Notes: a model not told the origin generated them from the sequence alone. A stretch of DNA of 64,000 bases from Cymbomonas tetramitiformis (GCA_001247695.2 LGRX02034517.1:29610-93609); one strand, 5' to 3'; shown: positions 12,800 to 27,072, numbered from the stretch's first letter. Made by a program: numbers and translations.

Positions 12800-12920
12800 T
12801 TCGATAAACCATCGATGCTTATCGATAAAACATCGATGTGTAACGACAAGTATCGACATTGTGTGATTTTATCGATAACCGTCGATAAAATATCGATAAC
12901 TGCCAATACTTCATCGATGA
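12800..12920. repeat. Cluster of ATCGAT/TATCGATA motifs
   Basis: ATCGAT or ATCGATA occurs about seven times within 120 bp, alternating with degenerate forms (ATCGACA, GTCGATAA). The motif is self-complementary, so the stretch can fold on either strand. It lies in non-coding, AT-rich sequence. Confidence 0.75.
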
Positions 12921-13281
12921 GTGCTGTTATTTCCATGCGCCGACTTGTAGAGAGCGAAGAATAATACGATACACCATAATTCTGAGTCGTGGAAGTAGTC
13001 ACATTAGTAGGCATTACTAATTATGCTCATGAAAGAAAATTTACGGTATTGTCGTCTTCTAACAAGCGGTTGCGATCACTGCAGATACAATATATGTAAC
13101 TTGGCACGCGAGTCTGACGCGGTAAAGTGCCATCACCTGCTGCCGCCATAGTGGTGATTCAGTGCCGCCGGAAAAAAAAATCAGATCGATGTGCTGCTGG
13201 TGCATTCTAATGCACAAATGTTTCCATCGCCAGTGCCTCCTGCGTAAGGTGCCTCTGAGATGCAGCATTTTTAGCTAGACA

Positions 13282-13470
13282 TTACCCCATGCTTTCATTC
13301 GCTGCCTCATTCTGAACTTTAAGAGCACAATGTTGAAATAGGAATATCCAGTCGTGCACACCCTCATAAAATCTTGGGGTGGTGAACAAATCCAAAATTC
13401 CAAATCGGAACACGATTTCCAAACATGCGTCGGCGCGAGCCTCGTAGACCGGCCTTATCGTGCCCGACAA
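13282..13470 (-). pseudogene. Fragment of a repeated, transposon-like protein
   Basis: A 62-codon frame ends in a segment (FYEGVHDWIFLFQHCALKVQ, then NE) that closely parallels one near 40,880-40,945 (YEDVQDCLYLFQLCAFLKIQ, then NE). Two diverged copies of the same protein segment in a repeat-rich window point to a mobile-element protein. The family is not recognised. Only a short part is left here. Confidence 0.45.
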
Positions 13471-14456
13471 TTCCGAACAAAGGAGGCCCCCAAGGCCCTT
13501 CGCCCCCCCCCAAACCGGCTGAAAACCGTCAAAATTGGCCCTTCAGGACTGTCAAATTTCCAAACTTCCCAACGCGATTTCCAAACATTTCTGGCGTTTT
13601 CCGTTTTCCGCCGTTTTCGCTGCTAGTATAAGGTACATATAGACCTTCCGCGGGACAGGAAGTGTCCGTATAGACCCGAGACTCAAATATCGCCTTTTAC
13701 AAGACGTCATGTACGTCAATCTGTTTTGTATGAAATAAGTTTTGACTTCTAGAACTTGAGACTCCTGCAGTTAGGCAAGTAACAAAAGTGCACATTATAA
13801 AATAGAGCATGCACGGTAGAACTTCGCGCTTGTTCACTTTACGGTATGTTTGGACTGTGTTCCGTGCAATCGCATAAATAAATTGGTGGTTACTTTTTTT
13901 TTCATTGGAGTGGAAATAATCTTTTGTGTACCGTGAGGTGCCAGTGGTGACTTGTGTGAATTTTCCCACCATCGAAGATATGATGGCATCAGGTGCACCT
14001 GTTCCGGATGTCCAACATCATAAAAAGTAGCGCTCGCAAACTCATCCTTTTAGAGAACCCAAAACAGTGACGGCACTATATCGGCAGGGAACTACGCACA
14101 ATAATGACCATGCACTTTGCTATCTTCAAATAATTATGATATATAATGATATAAAATATGATTGCTAATATACTTATGTGTTTTGATACAATGGTATCAT
14201 CTAGCTAGGCTGTGTGAAGGTGTGTCATTACCCACTGATTTATTTGACGACGGGTCCCTGGCTACCCTGTGTGCACAAGGGGATCCAATAAGCATACACG
14301 TCAGGACATTTTCCCGGATCCTCCGGAGCTCCAAGCAGAATGAGTCGTCCAAACTTAATAAGCCATCGGGCTGTGGTTAAGTTTGTGGGTGTGTGCTTTC
14401 GCAGCACTGTTACGACTGACTGGGATGCCAGTATCTGTGACCCGATTGTGCAAAGA
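13471..14456. other. AT-rich intergenic stretch downstream of the synthase gene
   Basis: No coding signal stands out. It should include the 3' untranslated region of the minus-strand synthase gene, since its stop codon is at 14457-14459; no unambiguous polyadenylation signal was singled out. Confidence 0.5.
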
Positions 14457-17614
<3,158 letters not shown>

Positions 17615-17739
17615 CTGCAAAGGCCAGGAGGCGCCACTCAGGGAGGATCTTTTACCCCGAGCGTCTTAAAGAATGACAAAGCCGCACCTGGGCGTAACGG
17701 AGCTCTTGGAGAGCGCTTGGCGCTCATTTCTCTGGCACC

Positions 17740-19637
17740 TCTCGGCAGTTGGCCCACGAATATTCATCAATGTGTTCGCCATTATTCACGATAAAAAGGG
17801 GGTTTTGATCAAGGAAGGTTATATTTCTCGCCGCTGCAACAACTGCTGGGCTAGAGTTATTACGCCCTTTGTTTCCACCGGTGACAATGATATGACAGCA
17901 GCCGTATCCAATGATCAACATGTACTAGGCTCTAGGGTTGACGTGTGCCTGTAGATTTTGAAAGATGCGAACGTGAAAAGCTTTCGAACTTCGAAAGGTC
18001 AGATATCGATTTCCAAAATCTAAATCTGGATAATCGATCGTTCCAAATGAGAATTGGAGCATTTCGAGTCTTCAACTTTCGACAGATTACTATAGTGGGA
18101 CAACTTGAGGTGACACTTGACGTAGTAGGTTAATTGAAAGTTCCTTCGTTCATTGGTTTAAGGGCAGATGCTCGATCCAAATTATTTAGAATATTCCAGA
18201 CGAGAGCAGTCAATTGGCAATTCTAAACATCTAACATATAATAAGATTATTATTATTTAGCATCCACGTTTGCCCCACTTCGACCGCACGACCGGCCGCG
18301 CGGCCTTCATTCCCGTCAGCGATACAATATACAGTGATGACGTCAGTAATAAATGCATTATGATGTCAAGGAACCGGCCTTGGCCGGTTACAGGCGGGAA
18401 GAATGCGCCTCGTACAGATTTTTCTTCTTTAATTTATACCACCAGAATCTTCCAGGGCTTTCGCCCAGATGAAACCTGTGTCACATGTCATGTTATGGCA
18501 AATGCCATGCCACTGGAAATTCGGTCCGAAAGATGGAGATATTAACGGCCGATATTCGCTCATATAGATTGTGAAATACTGATTTTCGATATTCATACTA
18601 TCCAAATCTATCCATATCTACAGAAGCAGATAGAGCAGCGAGAGAGCGCATAGTTAGAGTATCTTTATCTACGTGTCAGTTCTCTTAATAAAGAATCGCT
18701 TGCACAACCAGTCAACCAGGCAAACGAGGGGAACGACAGCCTTTCTTTATCCATTTCGTTTATACAACGATTCCCCATTCTCGACAAGCGGTGATGAAGG
18801 TATCCAACGGCTGTTGGCGATTTAAGGCGATCTGCTGGCGTCCATCATACTTAGCATAGGGATTGATCTGACGGCTACTGACGATTTAAGATCGATCACT
18901 GGTTATCGCCAGTAGTTTATAGTGAGGCACATCAGCGCTGTTCTCGACTGTGTCGCTACTCCCTACTGAACCTACTTCAACTTGCACCGAGCCTGTCGAT
19001 ACTCTTTACAGTATAGAGTATTGAGTATAGTCTTATACTGTCTCAATGTTTGCAGTCGAAACACGAAAGTGGAATGAATCTACAATCTTGGGAAATCGAT
19101 GGGATTACAGATTCGATTTTCGATAGGGATAGGATTTTTCGGGCGTTTTTTTAATTCAAATCTGAAATATTTATACTGGTGAACTGGAGACTCGATGGAA
19201 GAAAACTGAATTTTATACAATCAATATCTCCAACTTGGACGTCGAACCCGTTCGATTTCCCAAATCATGAGTCACTTCCACTACGACTACTACTGTGAGC
19301 TCTATAAACCACGAGTAAAGCGTTACAAAAAACGATTGGAGCAATTTGTGGGTGACACCTCGTAGGTAGACTGGTATTCGAGTTAGCGCTCTATTGAATA
19401 ATATAATTGAGAATATTCAGAATATTTGAGGCGGCATAACCTCGATGAATATAATTATAAACTACAAACTAGAACGAATTCTATGGCATGGCACATCTTC
19501 ATCTATCGGTCTTCGCGCCATGTCACTGCATCTTCTGGTGATCTGGTCGTAATTTGTGGAATTTAAATCTACATGATCTTGATCGATACTGTACTAACGT
19601 ACTAAACTACTACTAATACGTAATACTAATAGCAAAT
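17740..19637. other. AT-rich intergenic region
   Basis: Stops are frequent in all frames and no exon-like frame stands out. The 5' end and promoter of the synthase gene should lie in its left part. Short A/T-rich inverted words recur, but no element boundary is clear. Confidence 0.5.
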
Positions 19638-19946
19638 TTATAGCGATAGCCTAGTCTCACTCTTTTTCGTCCCCAGAGCTTGTGGACGAAAATAGGCATT
19701 TAGGGGTCCATCAGCTCTGGCATTGACTCGGCAGGCCTCCAAATCGATGTCCTCCAAAGTGTACACCACTTGGGGGTTCAATAGAAGGGCCGAACAAACA
19801 AAAGTTCTGCTCAAAACATGCCCAGAAATGACCTGAGCTCTATGCTTATGGAGGTATAACGCTATATGGAGCGCGTCAACATAATTATCGCACGACCACT
19901 TCATCACACCATATGTCCATATCATATGGGCTGCCCACCCTTTCAA
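19638..19946 (-). CDS. Unassigned 102-codon ORF
   Basis: Product not recognised. A single open frame with a plausible mixed composition in an otherwise stop-rich region. It has no signal peptide, membrane segment or motif I can name and no clear neighbouring partner. It could be a decayed transposon or gene fragment. Confidence 0.25.
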   Translation of the reverse strand: MKGWAAHMIWTYGVMKWSCDNYVDALHIALYLHKHRAQVISGHVLSRTFVCSALLLNPQVVYTLEDIDLEACRVNARADGPLNAYFRPQALGTKKSETRLSL

Positions 19947-20224
19947 CAGAGAGAGCAGCTTACATCTTATCGCAATGTGCGGGGAGGGGTGAGGGGCATG
20001 CTGAGTGCTCGAAGGCGGAGTCTGGTGGGGGGTCGGCGCTTTGAGTGCTCGAAAAACAGATGCGGGAGGGGTCGTACCCCCAGGAAGTTGACCTCATGGA
20101 GTCGGGGGTGAAGAACGATTATGGTGCATTTGTACGCGACGAATCAACAATGTCTTCAGCCCGAAAATTTTCGCCTGGCATGTCGGATCGCTTTCGTAAT
20201 ACCACGACCCACGGTACGTGACTG

Positions 20225-20395
20225 ATGGGTCGTGGGACCCGCCGCCGCCGCGCGTTGTTGAGACCCGCCCGGCGCGTGTTGGCCCCCGCCGCGCGTGTTG
20301 GGACCCGCCGTGCGTGTTGGCCCCCGCCGCGCGTGTCGGGACCCGCCGCGCGTGTTGGCCCCCGCCGCGCGTGTTGGCTCTGCCGGGGGGGGGAT
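20225..20395. repeat. GC-rich minisatellite (GCGCGTGTTGGCCCCCGCC)
   Basis: Repeats of GACCCGCCGCGCGTGTTGG alternating with CCCCCGCC(G)CGCGTGTTGG. The frames stay open, producing artificial Arg/Ala/Pro-rich ORFs on both strands. Confidence 0.88.
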
Positions 20396-20520
20396 AGGAT
20401 CCGGCCCCCCAAGGCAAAATATCGAGGTCTAGGGGGGGGGTCCAACCCCCCCAAGGCAAAACATCGAGGTCTGGGGGGGGGTCTAACCCCCCCATGGCAA
20501 AATATCGAGGTCTAGGACAG
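20395..20520. repeat. About 55-bp tandem repeat with G/C homopolymers
   Basis: The block CAAAATATCGAGGTCTAGG followed by a G8-9 run, TC(C/T)AA and a C6 run occurs three times with small changes (CAAAACATCG..., CATGGCAAAAT...). Confidence 0.85.
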
Positions 20521-20529
20521 GGAAGATAT

Positions 20530-20850
20530 CTTACCGCGATTGGCCGGCCCCGGGCCGAACTCAGTCGCCAAAAAGAGGTCCGGGCCGACGTGGGGCCGAT
20601 GGAGAAATCGTCTTGGGGCCGAACCGCATTCACCCCGGAAATGACCCAAAATGGTGCTGGCCGATTGGGCCGACATCGGGCCGATCGTACAAATCGTTGG
20701 ATGCCCACCTCAATTTAGCCGGGCCGAATCGAACGGGACTGGACCGACCGGGGGCCGAACGTATTTCGAAATATCAGGCTCAGCGAGATTGGACCGACTC
20801 GGGGCCGATCCGTAATCTGAAAAGAAAAAAGAAAAAAATTACGCCCCTGG
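20530..20850. repeat. GGGCCGA-rich tract
   Basis: GGGCCGA or close variants appear about fifteen times in 300 bp at irregular spacing. A similar tract lies at 23,640-23,790 with CGGGCCGAA, so this is a dispersed, decayed repeat family. Confidence 0.7.
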
Positions 20851-21084
20851 ATCCGTAATCTGATCCATATCGCGAGTACTGTGAGCTTGACTGCGAGTAC
20901 TCGCGATTTTCTCCCATCCGAAGGGCCATATGCTACGAGTTGCAGCGAGCGGAGAGAATTCACTCATTCTACAAGTAGGTTTTCAGCGCAGACCGTCGGA
21001 GCAGTATGGTATTACGAAGCAGAATGGAGCTCCTTTTTTTACCTCTATTTTTCTTTACTACAGTTTCCTAAGTTTCGGCGTCTC

Positions 21085-21338
21085 TTATAGGAAGAATGAT
21101 CTGGTAATATATTTGTAACGGGTAAATATATTAGCAGTAAAGCACAGAAAACACGCAGGGCCGGGTGCTCGGAACGGTGATAACATAAACTGTTAAGTTA
21201 GGCTAACGCGGAGGCTAACTAGCAGGTCACGGATCGATGTCACGGCTAACTGGGTGTCACACGTCACACACACGGCGAGGGGTGAAACAGGGAGAAGCAG
21301 GCCCCCATACAGTGGGGGGGAAATCAGCTTCCCCGTGA
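21085..21338. repeat. Left 254-bp terminal direct repeat
   Basis: Matches 22627-22880 almost base for base; a visible difference is AAACTGTTAAG versus AAACTGATAAG. Confidence 0.85.
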
Positions 21339-21585
21339 CACCACCTCACCCCGAAGGTGTGAGTGGACATCCCGAAGCAAGCAAACCCTAAATCCTAACC
21401 CAAGTTACTAGAACGTTTAGGCCTAAGGGGCCTTTCTCAACCCAACTAGAAGCACATCCGTGCATGGGGCGTTGCCTAAATTCCTAGTACATAGGGCAAG
21501 CATCTACAAGCCGCGGCGTGATTGCGGAATGGCGGCGGCGGAGTTCTCGATTGCAGAAGTCCTCGAGCGCCACGAAAACGATGAA

Positions 21586-22011
21586 TCAGCCAATGCCCAC
21601 GCGGTGCCAAAGCCAAAAGCGGCCTGGCACCACCAGAGCGAATGCGTCGCTGAAGAGGGGATAGGGAGGTGGAAGGTGGAAAATGCGGTGAGGGAACGCG
21701 ATCGAGGCCATGGGGAGGAACTCGAAAGGGATGATGGAGAGGGGCGAAGTGGGCGTGGCAACATCACCACACACCACTAGACGGTCAAGAGGTGGGGTGC
21801 AAGGCGAGGGCGAAGGGGGTGGAGGGACGAAGTCGAAGGAGTCAAAGCACTCGTTGTTGATGGCGAACGCGATGGACTCGAGCTTGGTGCTTGGTGTGTA
21901 AGCACCACTCGGCACCACCAGACTACAGTCCAAGGGAAGATGTCGTTGTCGAAGCAAGTCCAGTGCAGACCGAACTGCGGCCATGCGTGCACGCTGGCGT
22001 AGCGAGGCCAT
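21586..22011 (-). CDS. Internal ORF of the small retroelement, 141 codons
   Basis: Begins MASLRQRARMAAVRSALDLL and runs through a Pro/Ser-rich middle (FVPPPPSPSPCTPP). It is not a recognisable gag or polymerase. It lies antisense to a shorter plus-strand frame (21460-21780), and I cannot tell which, if either, is expressed. It may be a captured host gene fragment. Confidence 0.35.
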   Translation of the reverse strand: MASLRQRARMAAVRSALDLLRQRHLPLDCSLVVPSGAYTPSTKLESIAFAINNECFDSFDFVPPPPSPSPCTPPLDRLVVCGDVATPTSPLSIIPFEFLPMASIAFPHRIFHLPPPYPLFSDAFALVVPGRFWLWHRVGIG

Positions 22012-22237
22012 GATGTCAGCGGCTGCAAAATCTGGAAGGCGCGTCGATAGGGTTTTGTGGGTGAAAGGTAACTTTTCGAAAAATTAACCAAATCAAGCGA
22101 TGGAGAAGTCAAATTGGGGTAGAATTCGACGGGGAAAACGGTGGTGACGTCAAAAACGTCGTACGGTAAACCAGTCACCCGGCAGCAGAGGCGCTGCTGG
22201 CCAGAGTGTTGAAGGACGTTGGGGAGACACGCCTGGA

Positions 22238-22550
22238 ACGAAGCAGGATGCCAGAATTACGGTAAAAGTTGGAACGGATAAGAGCGGATTTGAACGGCAA
22301 AGTAAACCACCAATCACAAACGGTAGGCGGAGTACTCGAACGGGCAAAGACGGTAACGGAGATGCCTTCACACCGCTAACGGATAGGAACGAAGTAAGAT
22401 GCCAAAATCTCGGCAAAAGTGGTAACGGATAAGTACGGATTGAACGGAAAAGCAAACCACCAATCACAAACGGTAGGCGGAGTACTCGAACGGGTAAAGA
22501 CGGTAACGGAGATGTCTTTAAACCGCTGACGGATTAGAACGGATAAGTAC
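22238..22550. repeat. About 160-bp direct duplication inside the small retroelement
   Basis: The block CCACCAATCACAAACGGTAG GCGGAGTACTCGAACGGG..., with the flanking AACGGATAAG(A/T)(G/A)CGGAT, occurs twice, about 160 bp apart. Confidence 0.8.
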
Positions 22551-22626
22551 GGATGTAGAATCGGCGATGAGGCCGAAGCGAGTAAAATGTTGTGAGCACC
22601 ACTAGCGCGGTACGGGACCGATAACC

Positions 22627-22880
22627 TTATAGGAAGAATGATCTGGTAATATATTTGTAACGGGTAAATATATTAGCAGTAAAGCACAGAAAACACGCAG
22701 GGCCGGGTGCTCGGAACGGTGATAACATAAACTGATAAGTTAGGCTAACGCGGAGGCTAACTAGCAGGTCACGGATCGATGTCACGGCTAACTGGGTGTC
22801 ACACGTCACACACACGGCGAGGGGTGAAACAGGGAGAAGCAGGCCCCCATACAGTGGGGGGGAAATCAGCTTCCCCGTGA
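22627..22880. repeat. Right 254-bp terminal direct repeat
   Basis: Right copy of the direct repeat, followed directly by the GTCTC target-site copy at 22881-22885. Confidence 0.85.
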
Positions 22881-22885
22881 GTCTC

Positions 22886-23403
22886 CTACTGCTGGGAGTG
22901 GTTCTTCTTCAGTTTTGGAAACAGGTTCCTCAATCGGACAGATTGATCTCACCGTGCGAGAACAGGAGTTCATTAATTTAGAAGAAGAGATCCCCGCTTT
23001 TCAACACAATTTTTTCTTCGCTCAGCGTCCGATATTCTTTTCTTCAGACCCCTCGCATGGCAAAACAGATACATATCTTATCGAAGATCAGATTCCTTAC
23101 GCCACGCAGAATGTCTCTGGCCTCACTTGGGCTGGGGAGCACAACACTGTTTCTGCAATTCAAGACGCTGCCATCACAGAAACAGAAACAGAAACAGAAA
23201 CGGAAACAACATCACCTGCTGCGCCCCTGATATATTTCGCACTCCGCCGTTTTTTCCCATACGCAGATTCCAGCTATACAGAAACTCAGACAGTTCTAGT
23301 CACCATGGATGAGGTTCCAATAACAGTCTCACAGGACACAGTTGTTTCGAGCCCGAGCATCGAGCCCGACATTTTGAGCTATCGAACGTTGTTATACGAT
23401 TAG
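22886..23403 (+). CDS. Unassigned ORF interrupted upstream by the small retroelement
   Basis: The plus frame starting SPTAGSGSSSVLETGSSI is open to the TAG at about 23401. It is acidic and Ser/Thr-rich, with an ETETETETET run from a (GAAACA)n repeat at about 23178-23207. Across the GTCTC target site the open frame would extend left to a pyrimidine-rich acceptor-like site (TTTACTACAG...CCTAAG at about 21050-21075). The retroelement may thus have landed near the start of an exon. No domain is recognised. Confidence 0.4.
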
Positions 23404-23639
23404 TATTTCTCATAACGAGCATATGTGGGGGCATGTTTGTAAACCGGCGGGCCATCTACCAGTATGGTCATATCTCGAGCCTTACTTATCTATTCGAGCC
23501 GTAATCTTGATATCCTTATAGACATGACCCGACATCTTGAGCTATCAAACGTTGTTATACGGTTAGTATTTCTCATAAGGAACATATGTGGGGGCATGTG
23601 CGCAACAAGGGAATATGAAAAAACACATTTTGAGGAAAT

Positions 23640-23790
23640 ATGGACCGGGCGAAATCGGGCCGAACCTTAAAATCATGCGAAGCCATCTCAATATCATGAC
23701 CTGGAGGGCCGAAGGCAGGCCGAACCGATATCTAGCCCGGACCGGGCGGGCCGAAGGCGGGCCGAAGGAAATTTTGATTTGGGGCCGTAC
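23640..23790. repeat. GGGCCGAA-rich tract, second copy
   Basis: Contains CGGGCCGAA, AGGCCGAA and GGGCCGAAG repeats like the tract at 20,530-20,850. Confidence 0.65.
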
Positions 23791-24044
23791 CAACTCAAAA
23801 TAAGATATCTTCCTGGTCTAGGACACAGCGATGGGGTATTTCAATGTGATGTGTTGCCCCCGAGTCAAAGCGTGCGCAACCATGACCACTGCATCAGCCG
23901 CATTTCACACAAGCATTGCATCAACGCATCACAAAAAATAATTCACATTAGCTCCATCCCGGTGTGATGCTGTAGATCCATTTCTCATACATCAAACCCG
24001 GCCGGTTCCTCCAACATGGTGCCGGATAGTGTCTGTTGCCAGAT

Positions 24045-24110
24045 CGGTGGGTTTACCCACCGTAACACGCTGTTACGGTGGGTAAACCAACCCTACGCGT
24101 TTGGCGCGTA
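24045..24110. repeat. Inverted repeat GGTTTACCCACCGTAACA / TGTTACGGTGGGTAAACC
   Basis: Near-perfect inverted repeat with a few-base spacer, able to form a hairpin. Related TTACGGYGGGTT words occur at 27,568-27,595, 44,470-44,510 and 44,884-44,915, so these are likely ends of one small DNA-element family. Confidence 0.7.
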
Positions 24111-24777
24111 ACGGGGTCGTTACGCGGTTCCGCAAGAAATGTGACATCATCCCCTAATCTGCGAAAGGAATTTTGGGTTTTTGAAAAGTTAGGTTTATCT
24201 ACGATAACTTTTGCATAACGGTCCTAACTCAACTTTTGAAAATAGTGTCGGAAAGGTCTTCGCAAGGCGAATTGTCATCGCATACGCAGGTTTGAAATGC
24301 ACGACAATTGATACCGGCGACGTGATTATCAACCGAAAAATGTCGATGTATGTGCACATTGTTAACAACCTAAGCCCTAATATTGACCCTAGACTTCCGG
24401 ATGTAGTTTTACCAAGTATCCAACATGTGGTTAGGGCTATTTAGAGTATTAGGGGGGGTGTAACACTACTGCACATGTGCCCTAGATGTAACCCAGTATG
24501 GCCAAGTTAAAATGGAGCGCGTCTCGAAGAATATCAAGAGCATCAAGACAGCTTGGTTGCTCATAAGTGCACGATTGCATGCGGCTTGCTGAGAGCTTTT
24601 CAGAACTGTCTTCAAAAGTGAATTTGAGTTACATGTCGCAGAGAAACTCAGATTTGAGTGTTTGATGAGATAGCTCATCACGTCGCAGATTAGGGGACAT
24701 AGTGACCAACTAGACACCTAAAACTAATACTAAAAGTACTCGGGGGTCAATAGACTTGGCGGCAGACGCTGTTAAAC
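24111..24777. other. Probable non-autonomous DNA element body
   Basis: No gene. It shares CTGCGAAAGG (about 24,159) with the inverse CCTTTCGCAG at about 44,921-44,930, next to the same TTACGGYGGGTT ends, which supports a shared element. Confidence 0.4.
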
Positions 24778-25053
24778 ATGCCTCCTATTGCGCTCAACTT
24801 GAGAAAACTTGAGAAAATAATAGGGTGTGAGTTATGCATTCCCGCTGATGCGTGTGGGCGGGAATGGACTGTCCAAGAGTTTGGCGGGCAATGTCCCAAC
24901 CCCCTTGACTATAGATTGAAGGCTCGAGTGACCACATGTGACCCGGACAAAGCACCTGGCAAGCGATTCGAAGTGACGTTCGAATATGCCGGAGAGCGGA
25001 GACAAACACGCGAAGTCCCTCGTCTTCATCACCGCGTGTTTGCACTTTGGTGA
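24778..25053 (+). CDS. Unassigned 91-codon ORF
   Basis: Starts with an ATG and has a balanced composition with several Cys (GCELCIPADACGREWT; later TTCDPDK). No motif is recognised, and a longer overlapping minus-strand frame (24794-25177) competes with it. Possibly a transposon or gene fragment just left of the gag-only element. Confidence 0.3.
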   Translation: MPPIALNLRKLEKIIGCELCIPADACGREWTVQEFGGQCPNPLDYRLKARVTTCDPDKAPGKRFEVTFEYAGERRQTREVPRLHHRVFALW

Positions 25054-25325
25054 ATACATGACAATGCCGGCACATGCTTAAACACAATGGATTGCCTTGT
25101 TGAGATGAAAAACGTTTGGTATACTGATATATTTTGGTGTACAAACTTTTGCAGCTGCTTGAGCTGTACCCATTCACGTGAACTTATTTCCCCCACGAAA
25201 CCCTATGAAAATAACGGATTTTAGCCAATTTTAGGGCTTGATGAACCCCGACACCCCCATGGTAACGTAGCATGCCTGCGGTATGCACATGCCTCCCCAA
25301 GTGATGTACATCAAAACTTAGCATT

Positions 25326-25501
25326 TGCTGGAAATGACACCCTGACTAGTTCGTACAGTCAGGTGTCATATTCAGTGTGTCATCCTCGGTGATCAGCTTG
25401 TGTGACAAACTCAGTATATATGTCTATTATCTGAGTTTATCTTGATCCGTTGTTTCACCGTCGGCAGCGGGTCCCCACTGCCTGTTCAGCTGTTTCCAGC
25501 A
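25326..25501 (+). repeat. 5' LTR of the gag-only element
   Basis: 176 bp, TGCTGGAAATGACACC...TTTCCAGCA. Its first ~140 bp are nearly identical to the 3' LTR, while the last 35 bp have diverged more. Confidence 0.88.
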
Positions 25502-25515
25502 GGTTATGGTCCCTC
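25502..25515 (+). promoter_or_regulatory. Primer binding site, half initiator tRNA-Met type
   Basis: GGTTATGGTCCC immediately follows the LTR. The copia-type half-tRNA site reads GGTTATGGGCCC, one mismatch in twelve. Confidence 0.6.
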
Positions 25516-25736
25516 TCACGTTCGCGTGAACTGAATTTTAGCGTGGAATTTTATTTTATTTCCGCCCTATCTTTCGGTTAAGCGTCTCCACGCCTTGTGG
25601 GACGCTTTAGAGCAGATTCTACGTATTTTCTGTAGGCGGCTGCTTACGGCTTTGGGTGATTTCGACGGGGTGGTACTCTTCGGCTATTTTCGTTTGCGAT
25701 CTCTATTTGGATTTGTATTCGTTTCTTTATTCGATT

Positions 25737-26648
25737 ATGACTTCATCGCAGATTTTGGAGGGTGAAGAGCTCCTAGCTCTTTTGGAATCTATCGACACTG
25801 GTTTTGCGAGAGTCTCAACTCTCAAGAGATCACAGCTCATCTCTTTGTGCACTTCCATGCATTTAGCTATTTCGCATTTCCGTGAGGCGGCTCATATTTC
25901 GACAGTTTCGACCGAGAATTTTCCGATAGTTTTGAACATCTTGGTGGCTAGTGAGCCACAAGTTGGTGGTGTCTCGGCCGAGACCGTTGGTTCTGGAATT
26001 TCGAACGGAAAGTTTTGCGAAGTAGGAGTGGGCGATGCGCCGGCGATTTTGGCGTCCCAATCAGTTTCAACTCAGATTTCCACCACTAGACCCTCCCCTA
26101 GTGTCACTAGGGCGAGCGACACCGTGCGGCAGGCCCCTCCTGTCCGCGCGGAAGTTCACTATGTCCATGCACCTCCCATTGTACCTCCCTATATGGGCTC
26201 TGGGGTTGTTCGAAGTTATGAGGAGTATTTTCCTAGTGAGGATGAGGATGAATCGGAGTACCCACTTGGGTATTTCGATGATTCCAGCGGCAGTTGTGAG
26301 GAGGAAGAGGAACAAGATGGCCACTTGGCCGCTCCGCATTTTTCGTCCGATCGATTGGAACAGGATGAAACCCTGGACACAGGTTTCCAGGGCGACTCTT
26401 ATGGCGGAGTTTTGGAGCCCCCACTTGGGGAGGAATTTTTACCGCAGAGCGAGTTTAATGTTGGCACAGTTTCTTTTAGAGATGCGCCTGCGTTGAGCGA
26501 CGGGAATGATGAGTACACCGCAGAGGAGTGGGCTGCCTGGGAGGCAGGGGCCTACGATTCCGTTGGAGCTGGTGGTGCTGAATTTTACGATGAGTATGAG
26601 TATTTTGAGAACTCTGGGTCCGATGATTATTCCGATGGTTCTTATTAA
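25737..26648 (+). CDS. Acidic gag-like protein of the small LTR element
   Basis: 303 codons from the ATG at 25737 (MTSSQIL); the frame is open upstream from 25656. The N-terminal ~70 residues look helical (LEGEELLALLESIDTG). The middle is Ser/Thr/Val-rich and the last third strongly acidic (EDEDESEYPL; EEEEEQDG; DEYEYFENSGSDDYSDGSY). No zinc knuckle is present. The acidic Trp-containing tail (AEEWAAWEAGAYDS) resembles the tail region of the copia gag at 28786-31254 (DSEWDAWEHESY), so I infer a reduced gag. It is the only coding capacity of the element and presumably packages its own RNA. Confidence 0.6.
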   Translation: MTSSQILEGEELLALLESIDTGFARVSTLKRSQLISLCTSMHLAISHFREAAHISTVSTENFPIVLNILVASEPQVGGVSAETVGSGISNGKFCEVGVGDAPAILASQSVSTQISTTRPSPSVTRASDTVRQAPPVRAEVHYVHAPPIVPPYMGSGVVRSYEEYFPSEDEDESEYPLGYFDDSSGSCEEEEEQDGHLAAPHFSSDRLEQDETLDTGFQGDSYGGVLEPPLGEEFLPQSEFNVGTVSFRDAPALSDGNDEYTAEEWAAWEAGAYDSVGAGGAEFYDEYEYFENSGSDDYSDGSY

Positions 26649-27072
26649 TCTTTAAACAGACAGGCGGTGTTCCCAGTTACATTTCTCCACCACTTGCTGT
26701 AGTTTTGGGCTGCAGAATGTTGTTTTATTTCTCACCACTTGCGGGCAGCTTCTCAAAATTAAGACGAAAATTTTACAGTCAGAAGACCTTTGCAGTTCGC
26801 AGAAGTTTGAAGCTACACCGACAGGCAGACTTATTTTTTACATTCTCCATCACATGCAGACAGGCGAGATCTGTGGGTTCACCCACCACTAGCTGGCAAA
26901 GACGAAATTGACCGATCAGATTTTATTTTAGCAAGATCTCTAGCTTTAGCAAGTATCATTTTTTTTGCTTGAGCTCTCATCAGCCACTTGTGACTTTTCT
27001 AGCTTCTAGGCTTAACATTCTTGCATCTTACACTGTAAGCCTAGTAGCTAGGGTGGTGTGTTGTCACAAGCT

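Larger units (their letters stand above)
21085..22880. mobile_element. Small retroelement with 254-bp direct repeats
   Basis: Near-identical 254-bp direct repeats at 21085-21338 and 22627-22880 (TTATAGGAAGAATGATCTGG...TTCCCCGTGA) flank 1.29 kb. The whole is bracketed by the 5-bp duplication GTCTC at 21080-21084 and 22881-22885, which is what LTR retrotransposon integration leaves. The repeats lack the usual TG...CA ends. No reverse transcriptase or integrase is inside, so it would need help in trans (TRIM/LARD-like). Confidence 0.78.

Noticed and set aside
25794..26424. Minus-strand and +2-frame ORFs over the gag-only element's protein
   Set aside because: The acidic ORF runs from just after the leader to near the 3' hairpin and is the only frame with a sensible element-long extent.
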